Positions 46,920-58,465 of a stretch of 64,000 nucleotides of DNA are shown here, piece by piece. Location of the stretch: the NCBI GenBank assembly GCA_959347315.1, contig OY365807.1, positions 13,653,307-13,717,306 of the forward strand. The letters are read 5' to 3'. The number at the start of each line of letters is the position of its first letter. The stretch's first letter is position 1. Both the position numbers and the translations under genes were made by a program. This stretch comes from Bimastos eiseni. Taxonomy: Eukaryota > Annelida > Clitellata > Crassiclitellata > Lumbricidae. A model generated the notes under the pieces. It did not search any database. It saw only the letters and a list, made by a program, of their open reading frames with translations, and had not been told where the DNA came from.

Positions 46920-47560
46920 CCCTCCTCCTGCATACAGACTTGGGACTGGTACTTTTAGAATACGAACAGTGGAGGCATTCCAGGTTGTTGTCTGACCCTC
47001 ATGCACTAGTCCATTTTAAGATGCCTGGATTATTGCAATACAATCCTTGCATACTTCCCAGGATTTTGTGTGCGCCAGCTCGCGCCTGTCCTTAATTGTG
47101 CCACGCGAGTCGTAGCCAATTAGCCGAAATATTCACATATGGTACAATATATGCAAAAGACCCCATGTTGGCTTCCTGTTGCTGAGTATATAGTTTTTAA
47201 AGACCATCTTGCTGGCACGTGCTTCAATTGTCGGCTTGGATCCGGCATACATTGAGAACCTTTGTGTTTCAGTGTCAAGTCAGTTTGTTTGCTTATCGCT
47301 GCGCTCTTATAGCTGTAGAGATATGCAGGTGCCGTGCTTGTGCACTTCAACTTGAGCTCAGCGTTCATTTTCGTGTATTGGCACCATCTGCGTTGAACTG
47401 TCTTCCACTGCATTTACGCTCTGTTGCACTCAGTCGACCTTGTGCAGCAGACAATATTTTTGAAAACTGCCTTAAAGCGCATTTCTTTACATTAATCAGA
47501 TATATCCATGTGCGTAGTGCTTTTGAGAGCTACGGAAGAGGCGCTGTCATTAGTCTTGAT
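46920..47560 (+). mobile_element. CR1-like LINE relic
   Basis: Decayed blocks include LAPVLNCATRVVAN (47072), CWLPVAEYIVFKDHLAGTCF (47167) and, in other frames, FENCLKAHFF (47458). They match the xLNxAARVVxxxx, LHWLPVxxRIxFKxxxLxxKCL and FKxxLKTHLF stretch of CR1-type reverse transcriptases. Several frameshifts separate them. Confidence 0.65.
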
Positions 47561-47799
47561 ACATACATGATATGTTTTCGTTTAATTGCAAACTGACAAA
47601 CTGCAGTATGATTACAGACATAGTATGAACAAATGATGACGAGTTATTACAAGAGTTGAATTTAAAGTGAAAGGGACTAGTCAACCTTACGGGGATATGA
47701 GTCTCAAACTCGGTTCCTCAGCTTTGCTCTGTATGTAATTGTACATGCATATGTACATACATGTACCAAATTATAACTACCAATATAAAGCTAATTGTT

Positions 47800-48045
47800 T
47801 TGGAGTATATATGCCGAACTAGAACAGCTATGGCTCAGTCTCGATCTTTTGCTTCAATTGGTCCCTCTCTGTAGAATGCGCTTTCTCCATCTGTTCGTTC
47901 TAAAATTCTATCTGGCAGTCTCTCATCCTCTTTTGCTTTTCTCAAAACCTACTTTTTCTCACGGGGCATTTCGCACTGGAAGCGCTTCTGAACGGTTCAC
48001 CCTACTAGAATCGTTTGTCAATACCTAAATACAATACAATACAAT
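47800..48045 (+). mobile_element. CR1/L2-like LINE 3' end, second copy
   Basis: Nearly the same sequence as 44588-44790, including AGAACAGCTATGGCTCAGTC, TCTGGCAGTCTCTCATCCTC and CAAAACCTACTTTTTCTCAC. Here the LWN block reads more clearly (SIGPSLxNALSPSVRS). It ends with AATACAATACAATACAA. Confidence 0.8.
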
Positions 48046-48479
48046 TTTCTGAGCATTTACTTTCCATCGGCCTGAAGACATCACCCGGGTGAGGCACCCA
48101 TCTGTCCGTGTCTCAGTATAGATCAGATATAAAGTACCGTAATCGTCAGTTTTTCTCTTTTGTGCACATGATGTCAATGGGACAGTTATTCGGCATCTGT
48201 TGCATTAACAGTTCGTAACAACTACTGAGGAACGTGGCTTGTCCGTTGTTGTAGTCTATTGTACTTCAACCTAGACTTCTCTTTACAAATCACAATAAAT
48301 ATGTGCTGTCGAATTAAGTACAAATAGACTGAACGGTCTTTGCCGCTGCAGGCAACGTGCCTGGCGGACCGTTGCTAAGAAATTTACAACTTATGTGATG
48401 TATCAGATGTACATGAGTGATACACTCAGCGTATATGGAGTCATTAACGGGAGATAGTCGTTAAAAGGGGGTATCTACC

Positions 48480-50280
48480 TGCCCGAATGCCCCAGAAAAC
48501 GCCAGCTTCCCTTTGCCGTCGTGACAGATTTTGCAGAGCACGAAAAATGAAAAAAATCAAGACTGCGTTTCTCCGATGGCCAGATATGTCATTAGCTTGC
48601 AGCAATATAGACGCCACCTTCACTTTTCACCATGAATTCAATTGCTCGCCTCATTTAAAGGAATTGTATTGACACAAATCTACTGTATCACGCAGAGTTG
48701 GCATGTTTGCAAGGTCTTAAACTATCAGGAGCATACGTTTCTGTGGTGGCCAGACATGTCCCTGGAAACTAGGCATCGTGGCTCGTGGACTTAGAAAATC
48801 TTGCATCAAAGCTGTTTCGACGCGATCGACAACATTTGACCTTCCGTTTCTCACCTGATTTTAACGATATATTGTGCGAACTTTAGGAGCCCCGACCATG
48901 TGTAGATATCTGCCAGACCTGAAAATATCAAAGGTATATGTCTCTCCGTTGGCCAGATATATGCTTGTAAACTAGGCATCTCGGTACCCTGCAGCTGTAT
49001 CGTCGTGATTGGCAATATTTGACCTTGATTTCCTCATCTCATGAAGAAGACAAACATACAGAAATGAATGGTCTGCGACATATGTTGTATGGCTCTATTG
49101 TCGATAAATATGAATGGCGTACATTTGCCCGCTGAAGAAATATACCCTAGTGAATTACGCACCAGAGCTAGATTTAGCTGAAAATTTCGCGAAAACAGAA
49201 AAACGAAGGTTAACTTTGAAAATCAATATTTAAAAAATAGGGTCAAAAATGAAAAATCGACGACATGAGCACAATTTTCGCTTCAACTGGCCGTCTAAAT
49301 TTAAAGTTTCAAATTTCCAGGTGCTCGGGTGAAATGGGATTCATTCCCCCGTTTTACCTCCAACAAATGCGATTTGTGACAGAAATGGGGCTCTCGCGCA
49401 GCTGCTTTCCATCTGAAAGGAGATTATGATATAAGAAATGCAAGAACACTACCAGATAGCAGTAGAATTCTTCTTAATGACCTTTTTTCAATTTTGAGAG
49501 AGTGTGTTGCCCCTACAGACACATTTTGAAATCGTTTTATCCGGAATCTTGTTCGGGGCCAACGGGTGAAACGAGGAAAAATAATCGAAAATTGATTTCA
49601 GGAATCAGATGGAATCGGGGCCGACATCGGATTAGCGAAGGAGATGGGGGGCTCGCGCCGCTGGTTGCCATTTTAAAGCGGATCATGAGATGAGAAAGGT
49701 GAAAACACCGTCAGATAGCAGAAGAGTTCCTGTTAATGGCCATTTTTTTAATTTTTGGATGGATTGGGAAATTCCAAGATGGCGGCTGTCAGAAATGAGG
49801 AAAAACAGAGTCACTTTTGAGCCGCCATCTTGGAAAAACTGGGTGGAATTTTGAAAAACTGTTTGTTGTCAAAGACAGAGCCTTCTAATGACTACCCAAA
49901 TTCCGAATTTAGAGGCTACACCTTTTCAGGAACCGTGGGAATGCATCACCCCGATAGACCACCTAAAAATATTCTACCCCCCAAAACGTGAATTGTGTGG
50001 CGCCCACAACCCAAGTGATCATTGATTCTTGTAGAGACCTTGGAGGTCTACACGCCAGTGATTTTGGTTTGAGGCTAGCCCTTCCGGTTGCCAAGGAAAA
50101 TGGGAGGAAAGGTTTCTCGTCGTTTGACGGCACGTGCCGCCCCCTACAGACACATTTTGAAATCTTTTTTTCCGGAATCTTGATGAGGGTCCCGAGAAGG
50201 TGAAACTGTGAAAAAAATCGAAAGTCCAAACTCAAGAAGTCGGTCGAATCAGAGGAAAACACCATTGCTCAACCGCCCTA
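48480..50280. repeat. Block of diverged tandem repeats, 1.8 kb
   Basis: Three units of about 170-200 bp share a GTTTCTCCGNTGGCCAGAYA core at 48566, 48735 and 48938, with AAACTAGGCATC in the last two and an AGCTGTNTCG...GACAACATTTGACCTT block. A second family follows: 49384-49497 is repeated at 49643-49757 (offset 259 bp; shared ACCAGATAGCAGTAGAATTC-like text), and CCCCTACAGACACATTTTGA at 49510 recurs at 50141 (offset about 631 bp). The block is richer in GC and CpG than its surroundings. It has no supported protein frame. It may be an old satellite or the interior of an unknown element. Confidence 0.75.
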
Positions 50281-51545
50281 TGGGAAATTTATCATAGGGA
50301 ACGAAAGGACTAACTTGGAGTCGGCTATGTGGTTACTGAACTCCATATACATTGATGCAAACTTTGCTGTTAACAGGCACACTGGGTTTGCACTGTGTAC
50401 ATGGATACACAAATACATTAGTACATTGACCTAATTACTTGCATGAATGTATCAGTATCCTGTTAAAAGCAGAATTGAAATTGTCAAAATTAAAATGCCC
50501 ATTGAAAATGTAAATAAAATTTTTAATGATTTAAATATATATGTATTCAGTGCTGTGTATGAAATTAAGGAATTTTACAGGATGTTGTTTATATAGACCC
50601 TGTACAATTATTGTTTCATTGTTTGCTAATTGCTAATATTATAATGCGCTTTTTAATTATCATGCTCTTTACACATTTTTTTTTGCGTGTTATATTTGCC
50701 TTTATTATTGTGAAGTCTTCTTTTTGTAGTGAGCCATGTATTTATGTGTATAAGAGTGTGTATATCTCTACATACATGTATGCCAATTTGTATGCTTGGA
50801 TGTATACAACAAATGTATGCCAGCGTGTATATGATCGTGTGTAGATACATGAATGTCTCTGTGGCACAGACCAGTTATGAGAATTAGAGAAAAGGTGATT
50901 AAGGGTGGAAAACGATATAATGGATAAAGCAATAATGAAAAGAAAATGGAGCAGAGGGTGAGTGGTATGGACGAGGGAGAAGCAGGAGAAGGAAGAGATG
51001 GGCAGAGAGAAGGAGATGAGTTTTTAAAATTCATGCTTAATATTAAATCTAGAAAGTGCTGTCGAATGGCACAAAGTGTACTTTTAAGTACAGTGTATAA
51101 GAAGAGTAAAGTTGGAAGGGCTTATATTGGCTTCATTCGGCTTTTGTGATGACTCAATTATGCTGTTTACTGTCTGATGATTATTCATTTGTGGTGGATG
51201 TGAGGTAGTTTTCTCTGTTCCAGAATTCTAGTTAGGGGCACAAACTAATTTCTTCCTTTCTGCCAGATACTTGTTGTAGGTCACAAGTCAAATGGATGGC
51301 AAAGGTTGTGACTGTTTGGCATTCCATAGTTAGCTGTTTGTTGTTGTTTTCTTGGCTAAAATAGAGAAGATTGACTGACGGAGGATTCCTTGAATCACGT
51401 GCCTTGCGGCTTATTGGCTGAGGATGCCATTCAGACCCTCTTGCTCTAAATATTCTCCAGATTTATTTGCCAATGTCTGGCCTGCCTTCACAAATGGACG
51501 TTCACACACAAACATATTCATAAACAGAGAAACGTATGTGTACAT

Positions 51546-51561
51546 TATATATATATATAAT

Positions 51562-51592
<31 letters not shown>

Positions 51593-51664
51593 TATAAATG
51601 TGCTTCCATGTGCATAGTACCATTGCCATCATATACATGAAATATATACATATGCAAACACACT

Positions 51665-51695
<31 letters not shown>
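51546..51695. repeat. Two TA microsatellites
   Basis: Runs at 51548-51592 and 51667-51691, with palindromic TATAATATAT interruptions. The intervening bases are CATA-rich. Confidence 0.9.
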
Positions 51696-51697
<2 letters not shown>

Positions 51698-52439
51698 ATT
51701 ATATAAATATGAAACTAAGTGCCTGTAGGCCCATATATATTTATACTTCATGCGTGTACTTGCATATCTATTTATATGTACTTGTGTATATATATCATTG
51801 TGTATATAAACATACAAGTATCATATATAGGTGTATACTGTATATATAAATATACTTGCACAATGCTTATCCGGATTATTATTATTACTATTACAAACAT
51901 TTTAACGTGCACAAGGTCACACTGAAATGGGAATAAAAGGTGAATAGTTAGTCTACAGGTGAAGAAGAGCTGTTGTACAGTGTGTCTCAATAAATAAGAT
52001 TGTCTAAATGTCTATCCTCTTTAAAACCTGACATTTTGGTTAAAATACCCAATAATTAGTGGCAGTGGAGAAATTCATTCATGGGAAATTTTCTTTATTG
52101 AGCTACCCTGCCAATGAAAATAGTGAGCTTTGAGATGTTTATAAAAGGCAGAGAAAGAGTTCAAACTTCAGATAAACAGTTGGTAGTCGGTTCCATTCCT
52201 TAGGGTCAGCAAATAGATTGCATGGGAGCCGATGACAGTGCTACATTGAGTCTCAGCCAAAGGAACCTCACATGAAGATCACAGACTGTTTAAAAGCAGA
52301 ATGTAAGAAGAGACGTATTGCTATGATATGAACTGTTTGTTATGTGGAATTGTCACGTCTCTAATTCAAATCATTTCTTGGCCGAAGTATCAAGAGCCAC
52401 AAGTTGGCCATCTTGGTTGCTGAAGAGATTTGGTGCCAG

Positions 52440-53225
52440 TCGGCTGATGATGATGTGCTGTGGATTTCAGTTCCATCGCTGACCTGCTCAAGTACTCTTG
52501 CCATCATTGTTTAAATCATGGAGGCAGTGGGCACTGGGCCTGCCATCTAACACTAACGAGTATGTTCAATGCCACTGTATTCTGAGTCCTAGGGCTGATA
52601 TCTGTGACGCTGTTGACAATGAGCACATTGAGCTATCTGCATTTCTGGATTTGAGCATGGCGTTTGATGTGGTGCATAACTGCGGGCATTTGGCAGGACA
52701 AAGCATATCCTTTCCAGTTATTACGGCAGTCATGGGAGTGTCTCCATATTTTTTTGGGGTAGGTGGGCCATGATGGTGGGCATTGACAGGAGCCATTCAG
52801 TTTGGACACCAGTTGCATTCGTTGTTCTGCAGGACTAAGTTCTTTACTTACGTCTTGTTTGCTGCCATTCTGACCAAATAGTCTCTGCTCTTGGAGTCTG
52901 AGTTCACCAGTATGCTTATAACGTCCTGCTGTACTGGATGTAATAACTCTCTGGCTTGTTTATCTACAATACAGACAATTTTCACAAAGTTCCATGTTGG
53001 AATATTTTCAAATCAGCTTTGATGGTCCTGAGCTCACAGAGGGTGGACAAAGCTTCATTGACCATAGAACCATGCTTCTTCCATTGAAATATACACTATT
53101 TTGCAGCAAATAGCCATTAGGGAACATTTCCAAGCTATCCTGAACCACTCCTATTTAGTAGTAGATCTGTTTCTTAGTCATGTGATGCTCTTATGAGGCA
53201 CTGTATAAATAGCCAGATGCATTGT
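52440..53225 (+). mobile_element. CR1/L2-like LINE relic with central RT blocks
   Basis: ADICDAVDNEHIELSAFLDL and SMAFDVVHN (52590-52680) match the block with the first catalytic Asp of reverse transcriptase (LLALLDLSAAFDTVDH). Downstream, VHQYAYNVLLYWM (52900-52945) corresponds to VHQYADDVQLYxx, in which one catalytic Asp of the YADD box has become Asn or been lost (YAYN). The 3' end is GAGGCACTGTATAAATAGCC at 53193-53212. The copy is dead. Confidence 0.8.
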
Positions 53226-53236
53226 ACATGTATAAT

Positions 53237-53268
53237 TGTATATATATATCTATATCTATATATATATC

Positions 53269-53300
<32 letters not shown>

Positions 53301-53301
53301 C
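53237..53301. repeat. TA/CTATA microsatellite
   Basis: Alternating TATA with CTATATC interruptions; the YIYIYI open frame is an artefact. Confidence 0.9.
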
Positions 53302-54094
53302 TTAATTCTTATTCTCTGTGTGTGTGTGTTTGATGTGTTGAATGTATACATTTCACTAATTCATATGTCAACATTTGTGTATATATGTAACACACTTGTC
53401 TTATTTGTATATTATGTCTTTACGTACATTGTACGTATGTGGAGTCCTATTTTTAGCTATTTATTGAGTGCAGATGTTGATGTAAGTTAACCTCTTGACA
53501 TCGTCTGAATTATTATTTGTTACTTTAATAAATAATTGTAGGTCTTGCTGGCAAGTTAATGTGCACCTGCTGCTTGGACATATCAATCAATCAATCAATC
53601 AAAGCCATTTTCATTTTCAAATACCACATGGACGACAAGTGCAAACACACACACACACATAATGCACGCATGCACACAATACGTGTGTGTATGAGGCAGA
53701 GTTGTACCGTGTAGCCTATAATTATGGACCTATGCCCAAATCAGAATTTTCTTAGTTTACTAAATGGATGGCTATCACATTAGTTTATCTAACGTATGGT
53801 ATGGCATGCTTGTTTTGATCGTTTCATTCTTGATTATCTTCCTTTCCTACATCATGATTATCTTGGTCTACCTAATTGTTGCCTACTTTTGTTGAATATG
53901 TTATGAATTGCCTCTGACTAATGCATCAATACCTTTGTTTACTATTGTATTGACTATTTAAAATCACTCATACAGCCATACATACACTCATGAACAATTA
54001 CTTCAAGATTGCCTTTATCATATTCATAAGTGCTCTTACTTGACTAAATTGCTGCTAACCTGTGCTGCTGTTGTGTGTGTGTTGTCATCTACAG

Positions 54095-54218
54095 ATGGTG
54101 ATGTTACAGAGGCAGCAACATGAGGAGGAATTGTATGAACTGCAGAAGCAGAAACTGCAAGAGGAGAAGAGAAAGGAATGCTGGGAACAACTGAAACACA
54201 AGCGAAAGGATGAAGAAA
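54095..54218 (+). CDS. HDAC4: Class IIa histone deacetylase, coding exon 4 (coiled coil, second half)
   Basis: Residues 149-189 (Ser190 split), starting after CATCTACAG and ending at GAAGAAA|GTAAAC in phase 1 (124 bp). The peptide VMLQRQQHEEELYELQKQ then KLQEEKRKECWEQLKHKRKD continues the charged helix, ending in a Lys, Glu-rich stretch like the KNKEKGKES of human HDAC4. It is about nine residues shorter than the human segment. Its ends match the human domain layout, where the next exon opens with the MEF2-binding region. If the intron were retained, the frame would end after about a dozen residues. Confidence 0.92.
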
Positions 54219-55592
54219 GTAAACAGGAGACAAACTGCCTTTCTTATGTATTATTATAATAAGTACTGTGTACAGAGAGCAGTCACTATTACAGTGTGTT
54301 TTTGAGATTGGTGCTAATTAACATCTTTATCATGATGTTTGGTAGATAGTTAATTAGTTATCTAGCTTTATTGTTTGTAGTGCCTTTTTAATACCTTTCA
54401 AAAGCATTGCATGTTCTCTAAAACTATTGTATAGTTGGTAGACATAACAGTCGGTGTCTATTGTTGAGCTCTAGTTCATCAGCAATGAATAGATCTTTCT
54501 GTGGCAATTTTTGTAGACAACTCAACCAAGTGCAGTGCACTGTAGACACAAATTTCAACAAGTTGGTAGAGGAAAATCTCTTTATCAGTGTAGTGTTTTT
54601 TTAATACTGATAGTGATCTAGTATTTGAAAACCATCCGATAGCAGGCAAGAGATCTAGGCCAAAAACAATTGATTTGCAGAAGAGTCATAATTTTTGTGT
54701 TATCGTAGTAATCTACCTAGAAGACAATGAGTGTTGTTCTACATATGCTGATTATTCGGTTAATTCATCATCAAGCTGACAAATTGAAACTTAATTTACA
54801 GTAATTTATTTAGTTTATATTCTAGAACAATTTATGGGCCCTACTCGTCGGCTGCAAAATAGTCAACACATTTTCAAAATTGTTTACGGTTTTTGATTTA
54901 ACACATGTGTTTAAACAAGAGGCAGAGTATGAAGTTCTTATCGTCCTTATTTTCAGTGTGAACTCTTGTGCTTAAGGCCACAAGTTGTACTAAATAGAGC
55001 GAGGTGCTGGTAGGTGTTTTCTAAGTACATGGCTCCTAAAGCACAGCTGTCTAATGATATAGTCGATGAAAGCATTTGCTTGCATATTTTCCTCTTGGGG
55101 CATTACTGTTTGTAAGCTACAAATACACAATTACACATGCAACCTATTTGTCGGGCAAAAATGTATGCATTTTTAGAGAGAGTATAAATCTCCAGAAGTG
55201 TTGCATTTAAAATGTACATTTGGTTTTCGTGCAATTAATTTGACCAAGAAATGTGCGCACTTTGTTACCCAGTATGGTGCAAGATAATCCATTTGACAAC
55301 AGCTGTAGTCGAAGTGCTTTACACTTGACAGCTCATTTGTAGTATGGATTGATGAACTTGGTTTCCTTTGCACTCTCAAAAAGATGTCTATTTTTACTGA
55401 CGGCATGAACTAACGTATACCTGGAATGTGGTAGATATTAATCACCAGATATCAATTTGTTTGACAAGAACATTTCACAAAGTGAGAAGCATTTTTGACA
55501 AGTTATGAAACTTGATATAAGCAATTTTTTTAGTTTTATGAGACTCTGTTTTGCCATGTTGTATTTGATCATTTCTATGTCTGTGGATGCAG
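54219..55592 (+). other. HDAC intron 4 (1.37 kb)
   Basis: Bounded by GTAAAC and GGATGCAG. No repeat or gene is recognisable inside; composition is AT-rich. Confidence 0.6.
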
Positions 55593-55701
55593 GTGCTGTG
55601 GCGTCGGCTGCTGTTAAGCAGAAACTTCGCGAATGCCTGCTCAACAAGAGCCAGAGAGAGTTGCACGGTCCCTCCGACTCACCCCCAGAATTCCAGCACT
55701 G
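55593..55701 (+). CDS. HDAC4: Class IIa histone deacetylase, coding exon 5 (MEF2-binding helix)
   Basis: Residues 190-225 (Trp226 split), 109 bp, entering in phase 1 and leaving in phase 2 at CACTG|GTACGT. The peptide SAVASAAVKQKLRECLLNKS aligns with the MEF2-binding helix of human HDAC4 ([20 protein letters not shown]). The VKxKLxExxLNK core is kept. Through this helix class IIa HDACs dock on MEF2 and repress its targets in the nucleus. The exon ends SPPEFQHW, equivalent to SDPRYWYGKTQHSS after splicing. This is the strongest single family marker in the window. Confidence 0.96.
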
Positions 55702-56415
55702 GTACGTCCCGGTCGAATCTCAACCAAAAGTGTTATAGATTTTCCCTTTCATACTGTTAGTCGGTGGCACTGTATTCAAGAAGTGTAGATCCTTGAGCTG
55801 ACCCCTGGAGGCATCGAACTTGTTTTCTAAGCCTTGCTTGATAAGGATTGTTGCCAAGTCCTGACCCTTCCTGCCTGCCTGATCTTCCCCAGTGGCAGTG
55901 CTACACCAGGACATGCCAGGGCAAATGCCCTGGTAAATTGTCTTTCCCCTGGTCACTGTCCTGCCACTTTCCACTAACCACCAGACTCCAGTATATACTC
56001 TTGTTGCATGCAGCACACTGCGCACAGGGCATGGCTAGCCTTAACCACATGCACTGTCCTTCGTCAATCTAATTCTTCCTTGAACAGTTCGCTATCTTCA
56101 CGTCGCACTCATGCTCTAGGCTACTACTCTTTGATTTGGCTCTACAATGGCTGTATTTTATTTTATTTCGAGTTTCCTTCGTAAAATTATTTTAAAATTT
56201 AGTATTTGTAATTGTTTATTATTTCTAGGGCATATAGCTAGTTATTTTATGTATTTGTGCAGCTTTTTTCTCTCACAGACATCATTGTTCTGGTCTTCTC
56301 TATTAATATTAGCCAGACACTTGTACAGTGGAAGCTGCTGCAGTATTTATTCATTTTCAATCTTTACCCATAAAGTATGACTGGATTAAAACCACTGATT
56401 TGAACTATGTTGCAG
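55702..56415 (+). other. HDAC intron 5 (714 bp)
   Basis: Bounded by GTACGT and TGTTGCAG. AGTGGCAGTGCTACACCAGG at 55891-55910 resembles a hAT terminus, but I find no partner end. Confidence 0.6.
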
Positions 56416-56528
56416 GTCAACCCAGCACAGCTCGCTTGAACAGCAGTCGCCTCCAACTACGACAAAATGGTCCCCACCACTTCATACACTCTGCAAGTAC
56501 GATGAAGAGTATCCACTTCGCAAAACAG
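56416..56528 (+). CDS. HDAC4: Class IIa histone deacetylase, coding exon 6
   Basis: Residues 226-263 (Trp226 and Val264 split), 113 bp, entering in phase 2 and leaving in phase 1 at AAAACAG|GTAAAA. STQHSSLEQQSPP matches human KTQHSSLDQSSPP almost residue for residue, then YDEEYPLRKT matches YDAKDDFPLRKT. The LRKT at the end is the N-terminal part of the first 14-3-3 binding site, which is completed across the intron by VSEP in exon 7, exactly as in the vertebrate paralogues. Confidence 0.96.
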
Positions 56529-56698
56529 GTAAAACTCAGGTTAAATGATTTGCGTGAAAGGAGGTGATAGGTAGAATGGTTTGCAAGGTAAAGTAGGATA
56601 AGGCAGGATATGAAGAGATTCACAACCACTGTCCCTTCTGCTTTGCCCGACAGACAGCAATGGTTTTCAATGTTAGACACCGCATGCAAGTATGCATA

Positions 56699-56763
56699 TG
56701 CATATATATATATATGTATAATATATATACATATATATATATAATATATATATATATATATTA
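56699..56763. repeat. TA microsatellite
   Basis: Alternating AT with palindromic ATAATATATA interruptions. Confidence 0.9.
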
Positions 56764-57129
56764 TATTTGTATACTAGCATTTTTGGACCCAACTTTATCC
56801 ATGTAGTTTAATATAATTGCCTCTTACTCAGTGGCTTCAGTGGCTTTGCCCTGGAGAATGTTGTGTACTCGTGTCTCCCTTTTCAATTCCATCCTCTCTA
56901 ACCCTGACCACATTCTAAGAAATCTTCTTCCTCCTATTAGATGTGTGGAGTACTAGATGCGCTTATTTGCATGTTAAGGCTGTTGTTGTTTGCATCAGGA
57001 CTGAACATAATATTTTAATTTAAATGATGAATTTTGAGCTGAAAATAGTTGCATTTACCTTGAAATTTGCATGAGAAAGTTCTGTACAAATTTCAATTTC
57101 CACAGTGTCGCAGTTGCAAGTTTTTAGTT

Positions 57130-57583
57130 CATCTGTTCTCAACCTGTGGGTCGCGACCCCACGTGGGTTGACTTGCGATTTGCCAGGGGTCAAATAGAAC
57201 CCTCAGGAATTTGAAATAAAATTTTTACAAAAGCAGTTGTCAGCGTAGTTTCTCATTTTCAAAATTTATGTAATCATGATTATTACACTAAGTACAGCAC
57301 CATAGCGGCTTAAATTAATCATTACATATTTCCTGTACTGTGATTCATTTAATAAAGATATTGTATAATAACCAACAACAAAATATAAATTGCTCTTTTA
57401 GTTAATGATTTATTATGCTGCTGTGCATGAGATGAATGAGTTGAAGATCAAATAGTAAGAAGTGAAACACATGGTAGTGAAAACGCAGTGAAGGCAGTCC
57501 CCCCATCAATTTCATAATTGGGGTCGCCTCAACTTTGGAAATATTATTGAGGGTCACAGGACTAAAATGATGGAGAACCTCTG
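57130..57583. mobile_element. hAT MITE (CAGCGGTTCTCAAC type), copy 2
   Basis: Begins CATCTGTTCTCAACCTGTGG and ends GGAGAACCTCTG. It is flanked by TTTTAGTT at 57122-57129 and again at 57584-57591, a perfect 8-bp duplication. It shares GTGGGTCGCGACC and GGGGTCGCCTCAACTTTGGAA with the copy at 33205-33599 and lies in the same orientation. No transposase is present. Confidence 0.92.
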
Positions 57584-57779
57584 TTTTAGTTGGACAGACA
57601 AACAGACGAATCTTGACAATGTTTGTAAGATATATGCATATTAACATTTATATGTATATATTGCATGCAATTGTTTCACGGGATGTGAGCCATTGACACT
57701 TAATACATGCATACACGTGTATATGTTGCGCATAGTAGGTTGCTTCAGAGTGTTGTCTACTGACTGTTCGTTGTTTCAG

Positions 57780-57899
57780 TGTCAGAGCCAAGTCTGAAGA
57801 TGCGTCCTTCCAAAGTATCGCTTCGGCAGAAGGTGATGCAGAGAAACAGCCAACTGATGCGACGCCGAGAGATGTATCGCAAACGAATCAGTTCAACAG
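57780..57899 (+). CDS. HDAC4: Class IIa histone deacetylase, coding exon 7 (14-3-3 site and nuclear localisation region)
   Basis: Residues 264-303 (Val304 split), 120 bp, phase 1 on both sides, after TTGTTTCAG and before ACAG|GTACAT. With exon 6 it forms LRKTVSEPSLKMR, the equivalent of human HDAC4 LRKTASEPNLKLR; Ser265 corresponds to human Ser246, phosphorylated by CaMK, PKD and SIK kinases to bind 14-3-3 and send the protein to the cytoplasm. The following KVSLRQKVMQRNSQLMRRR and YRKR are the basic cluster matching the nuclear localisation region (RLKQKVAERRSSPLLRRK). The exon could be skipped in frame, which would remove both signals. Confidence 0.97.
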
Positions 57900-58382
57900 G
57901 TACATCACTTCACCTCCCACACCTACAAATGCTTCAAGTCTGTTCGTTTCTTCCAAAGTTGGACCGAGAGCATTTCTGTGTTGTTGTATTGGAGAGATGC
58001 TATGCAAATGTTGTGAATTAATGAACGAATGAATGAATGAATGGATGAATGAATGAATTTGTTCAGTTGTAAATCTAAATGTTACTTCTCAAAGCGTGAG
58101 GTGGTCTTGAAGCCAGCCGATGAACTGAACTTGCTTCTCTTAATGCACAGAACATGCTCAAATGCAAGGCAAAAGATCATTTGAAAATCTATTCTGCAAC
58201 ATGCACCTACTGCAAATTGGATTCAACTTAGTCATTATTTTATTTGCAATTTTTTTTAGATTTCTTGTTAAATGAAATATGAGCAGTTTGCATATTGTTT
58301 TCAAGATACATAAATACTGAGCATTTGGTTGGGCAAAAAGTCTTGTTGCTGCAGACTATGTACTTCGATAATGTGCTTTTAG
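57900..58382 (+). other. HDAC intron 7 (483 bp)
   Basis: Bounded by GTACAT and GCTTTTAG. A LINE-like 3' tail (GAGAGATGCTATGCAAATG) followed by GAAT repeats fills 57985-58062, less than 100 bp from the exon. Confidence 0.65.
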
Positions 58383-58465
58383 TTGATCAGGATTCGTCTC
58401 CAAACTCTCCTCCGACTGTCATCAGCTCGCAGGATTCATCTGTCGATATGGGAATTCTGGAAGAG
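58383..58465 (+). CDS. HDAC4: Class IIa histone deacetylase, coding exon 8
   Basis: Residues 304-331, 83 bp, entering in phase 1 and leaving in phase 0 at GAAGAG|GTATAT. The peptide VDQDSSPNSPPTVISSQDSS matches in position and composition the Ser, Pro-rich segment after the nuclear localisation region in human HDAC4 (DSACSSAPGSGPSSPNNSS). A CAG|GATT at 58390 is an alternative acceptor, but it would shift the frame into an unrelated peptide. TAG at 58380-58382 gives the frame that joins exon 7 and exon 9, so I prefer it. Confidence 0.88.

Larger units (their letters stand above)
45437..54094 (+). other. HDAC intron 3 (8.7 kb)
   Basis: Bounded by GTTCGT and CATCTACAG. It holds LINE relics, a 1.8-kb tandem repeat block and many TA microsatellites listed separately. 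In 45600-46740, 50290-51540 and 53520-54090 I see no feature beyond simple repeats (ATCA at 53582-53600, CA at 53646-53659). Confidence 0.6.
56529..57779 (+). other. HDAC intron 6 (1.25 kb)
   Basis: Bounded by GTAAAA and TTGTTTCAG. It contains TA microsatellites at 56699-56763 and a hAT MITE at 57130-57583, which together fill about 40 percent of it. Confidence 0.7.

Noticed and set aside
58393..58465. Alternative exon 8 starting after GATCAG
   Set aside because: It would read an unrelated peptide and leave the wrong phase for exon 9, whose SRPDITVGQP segment is conserved.
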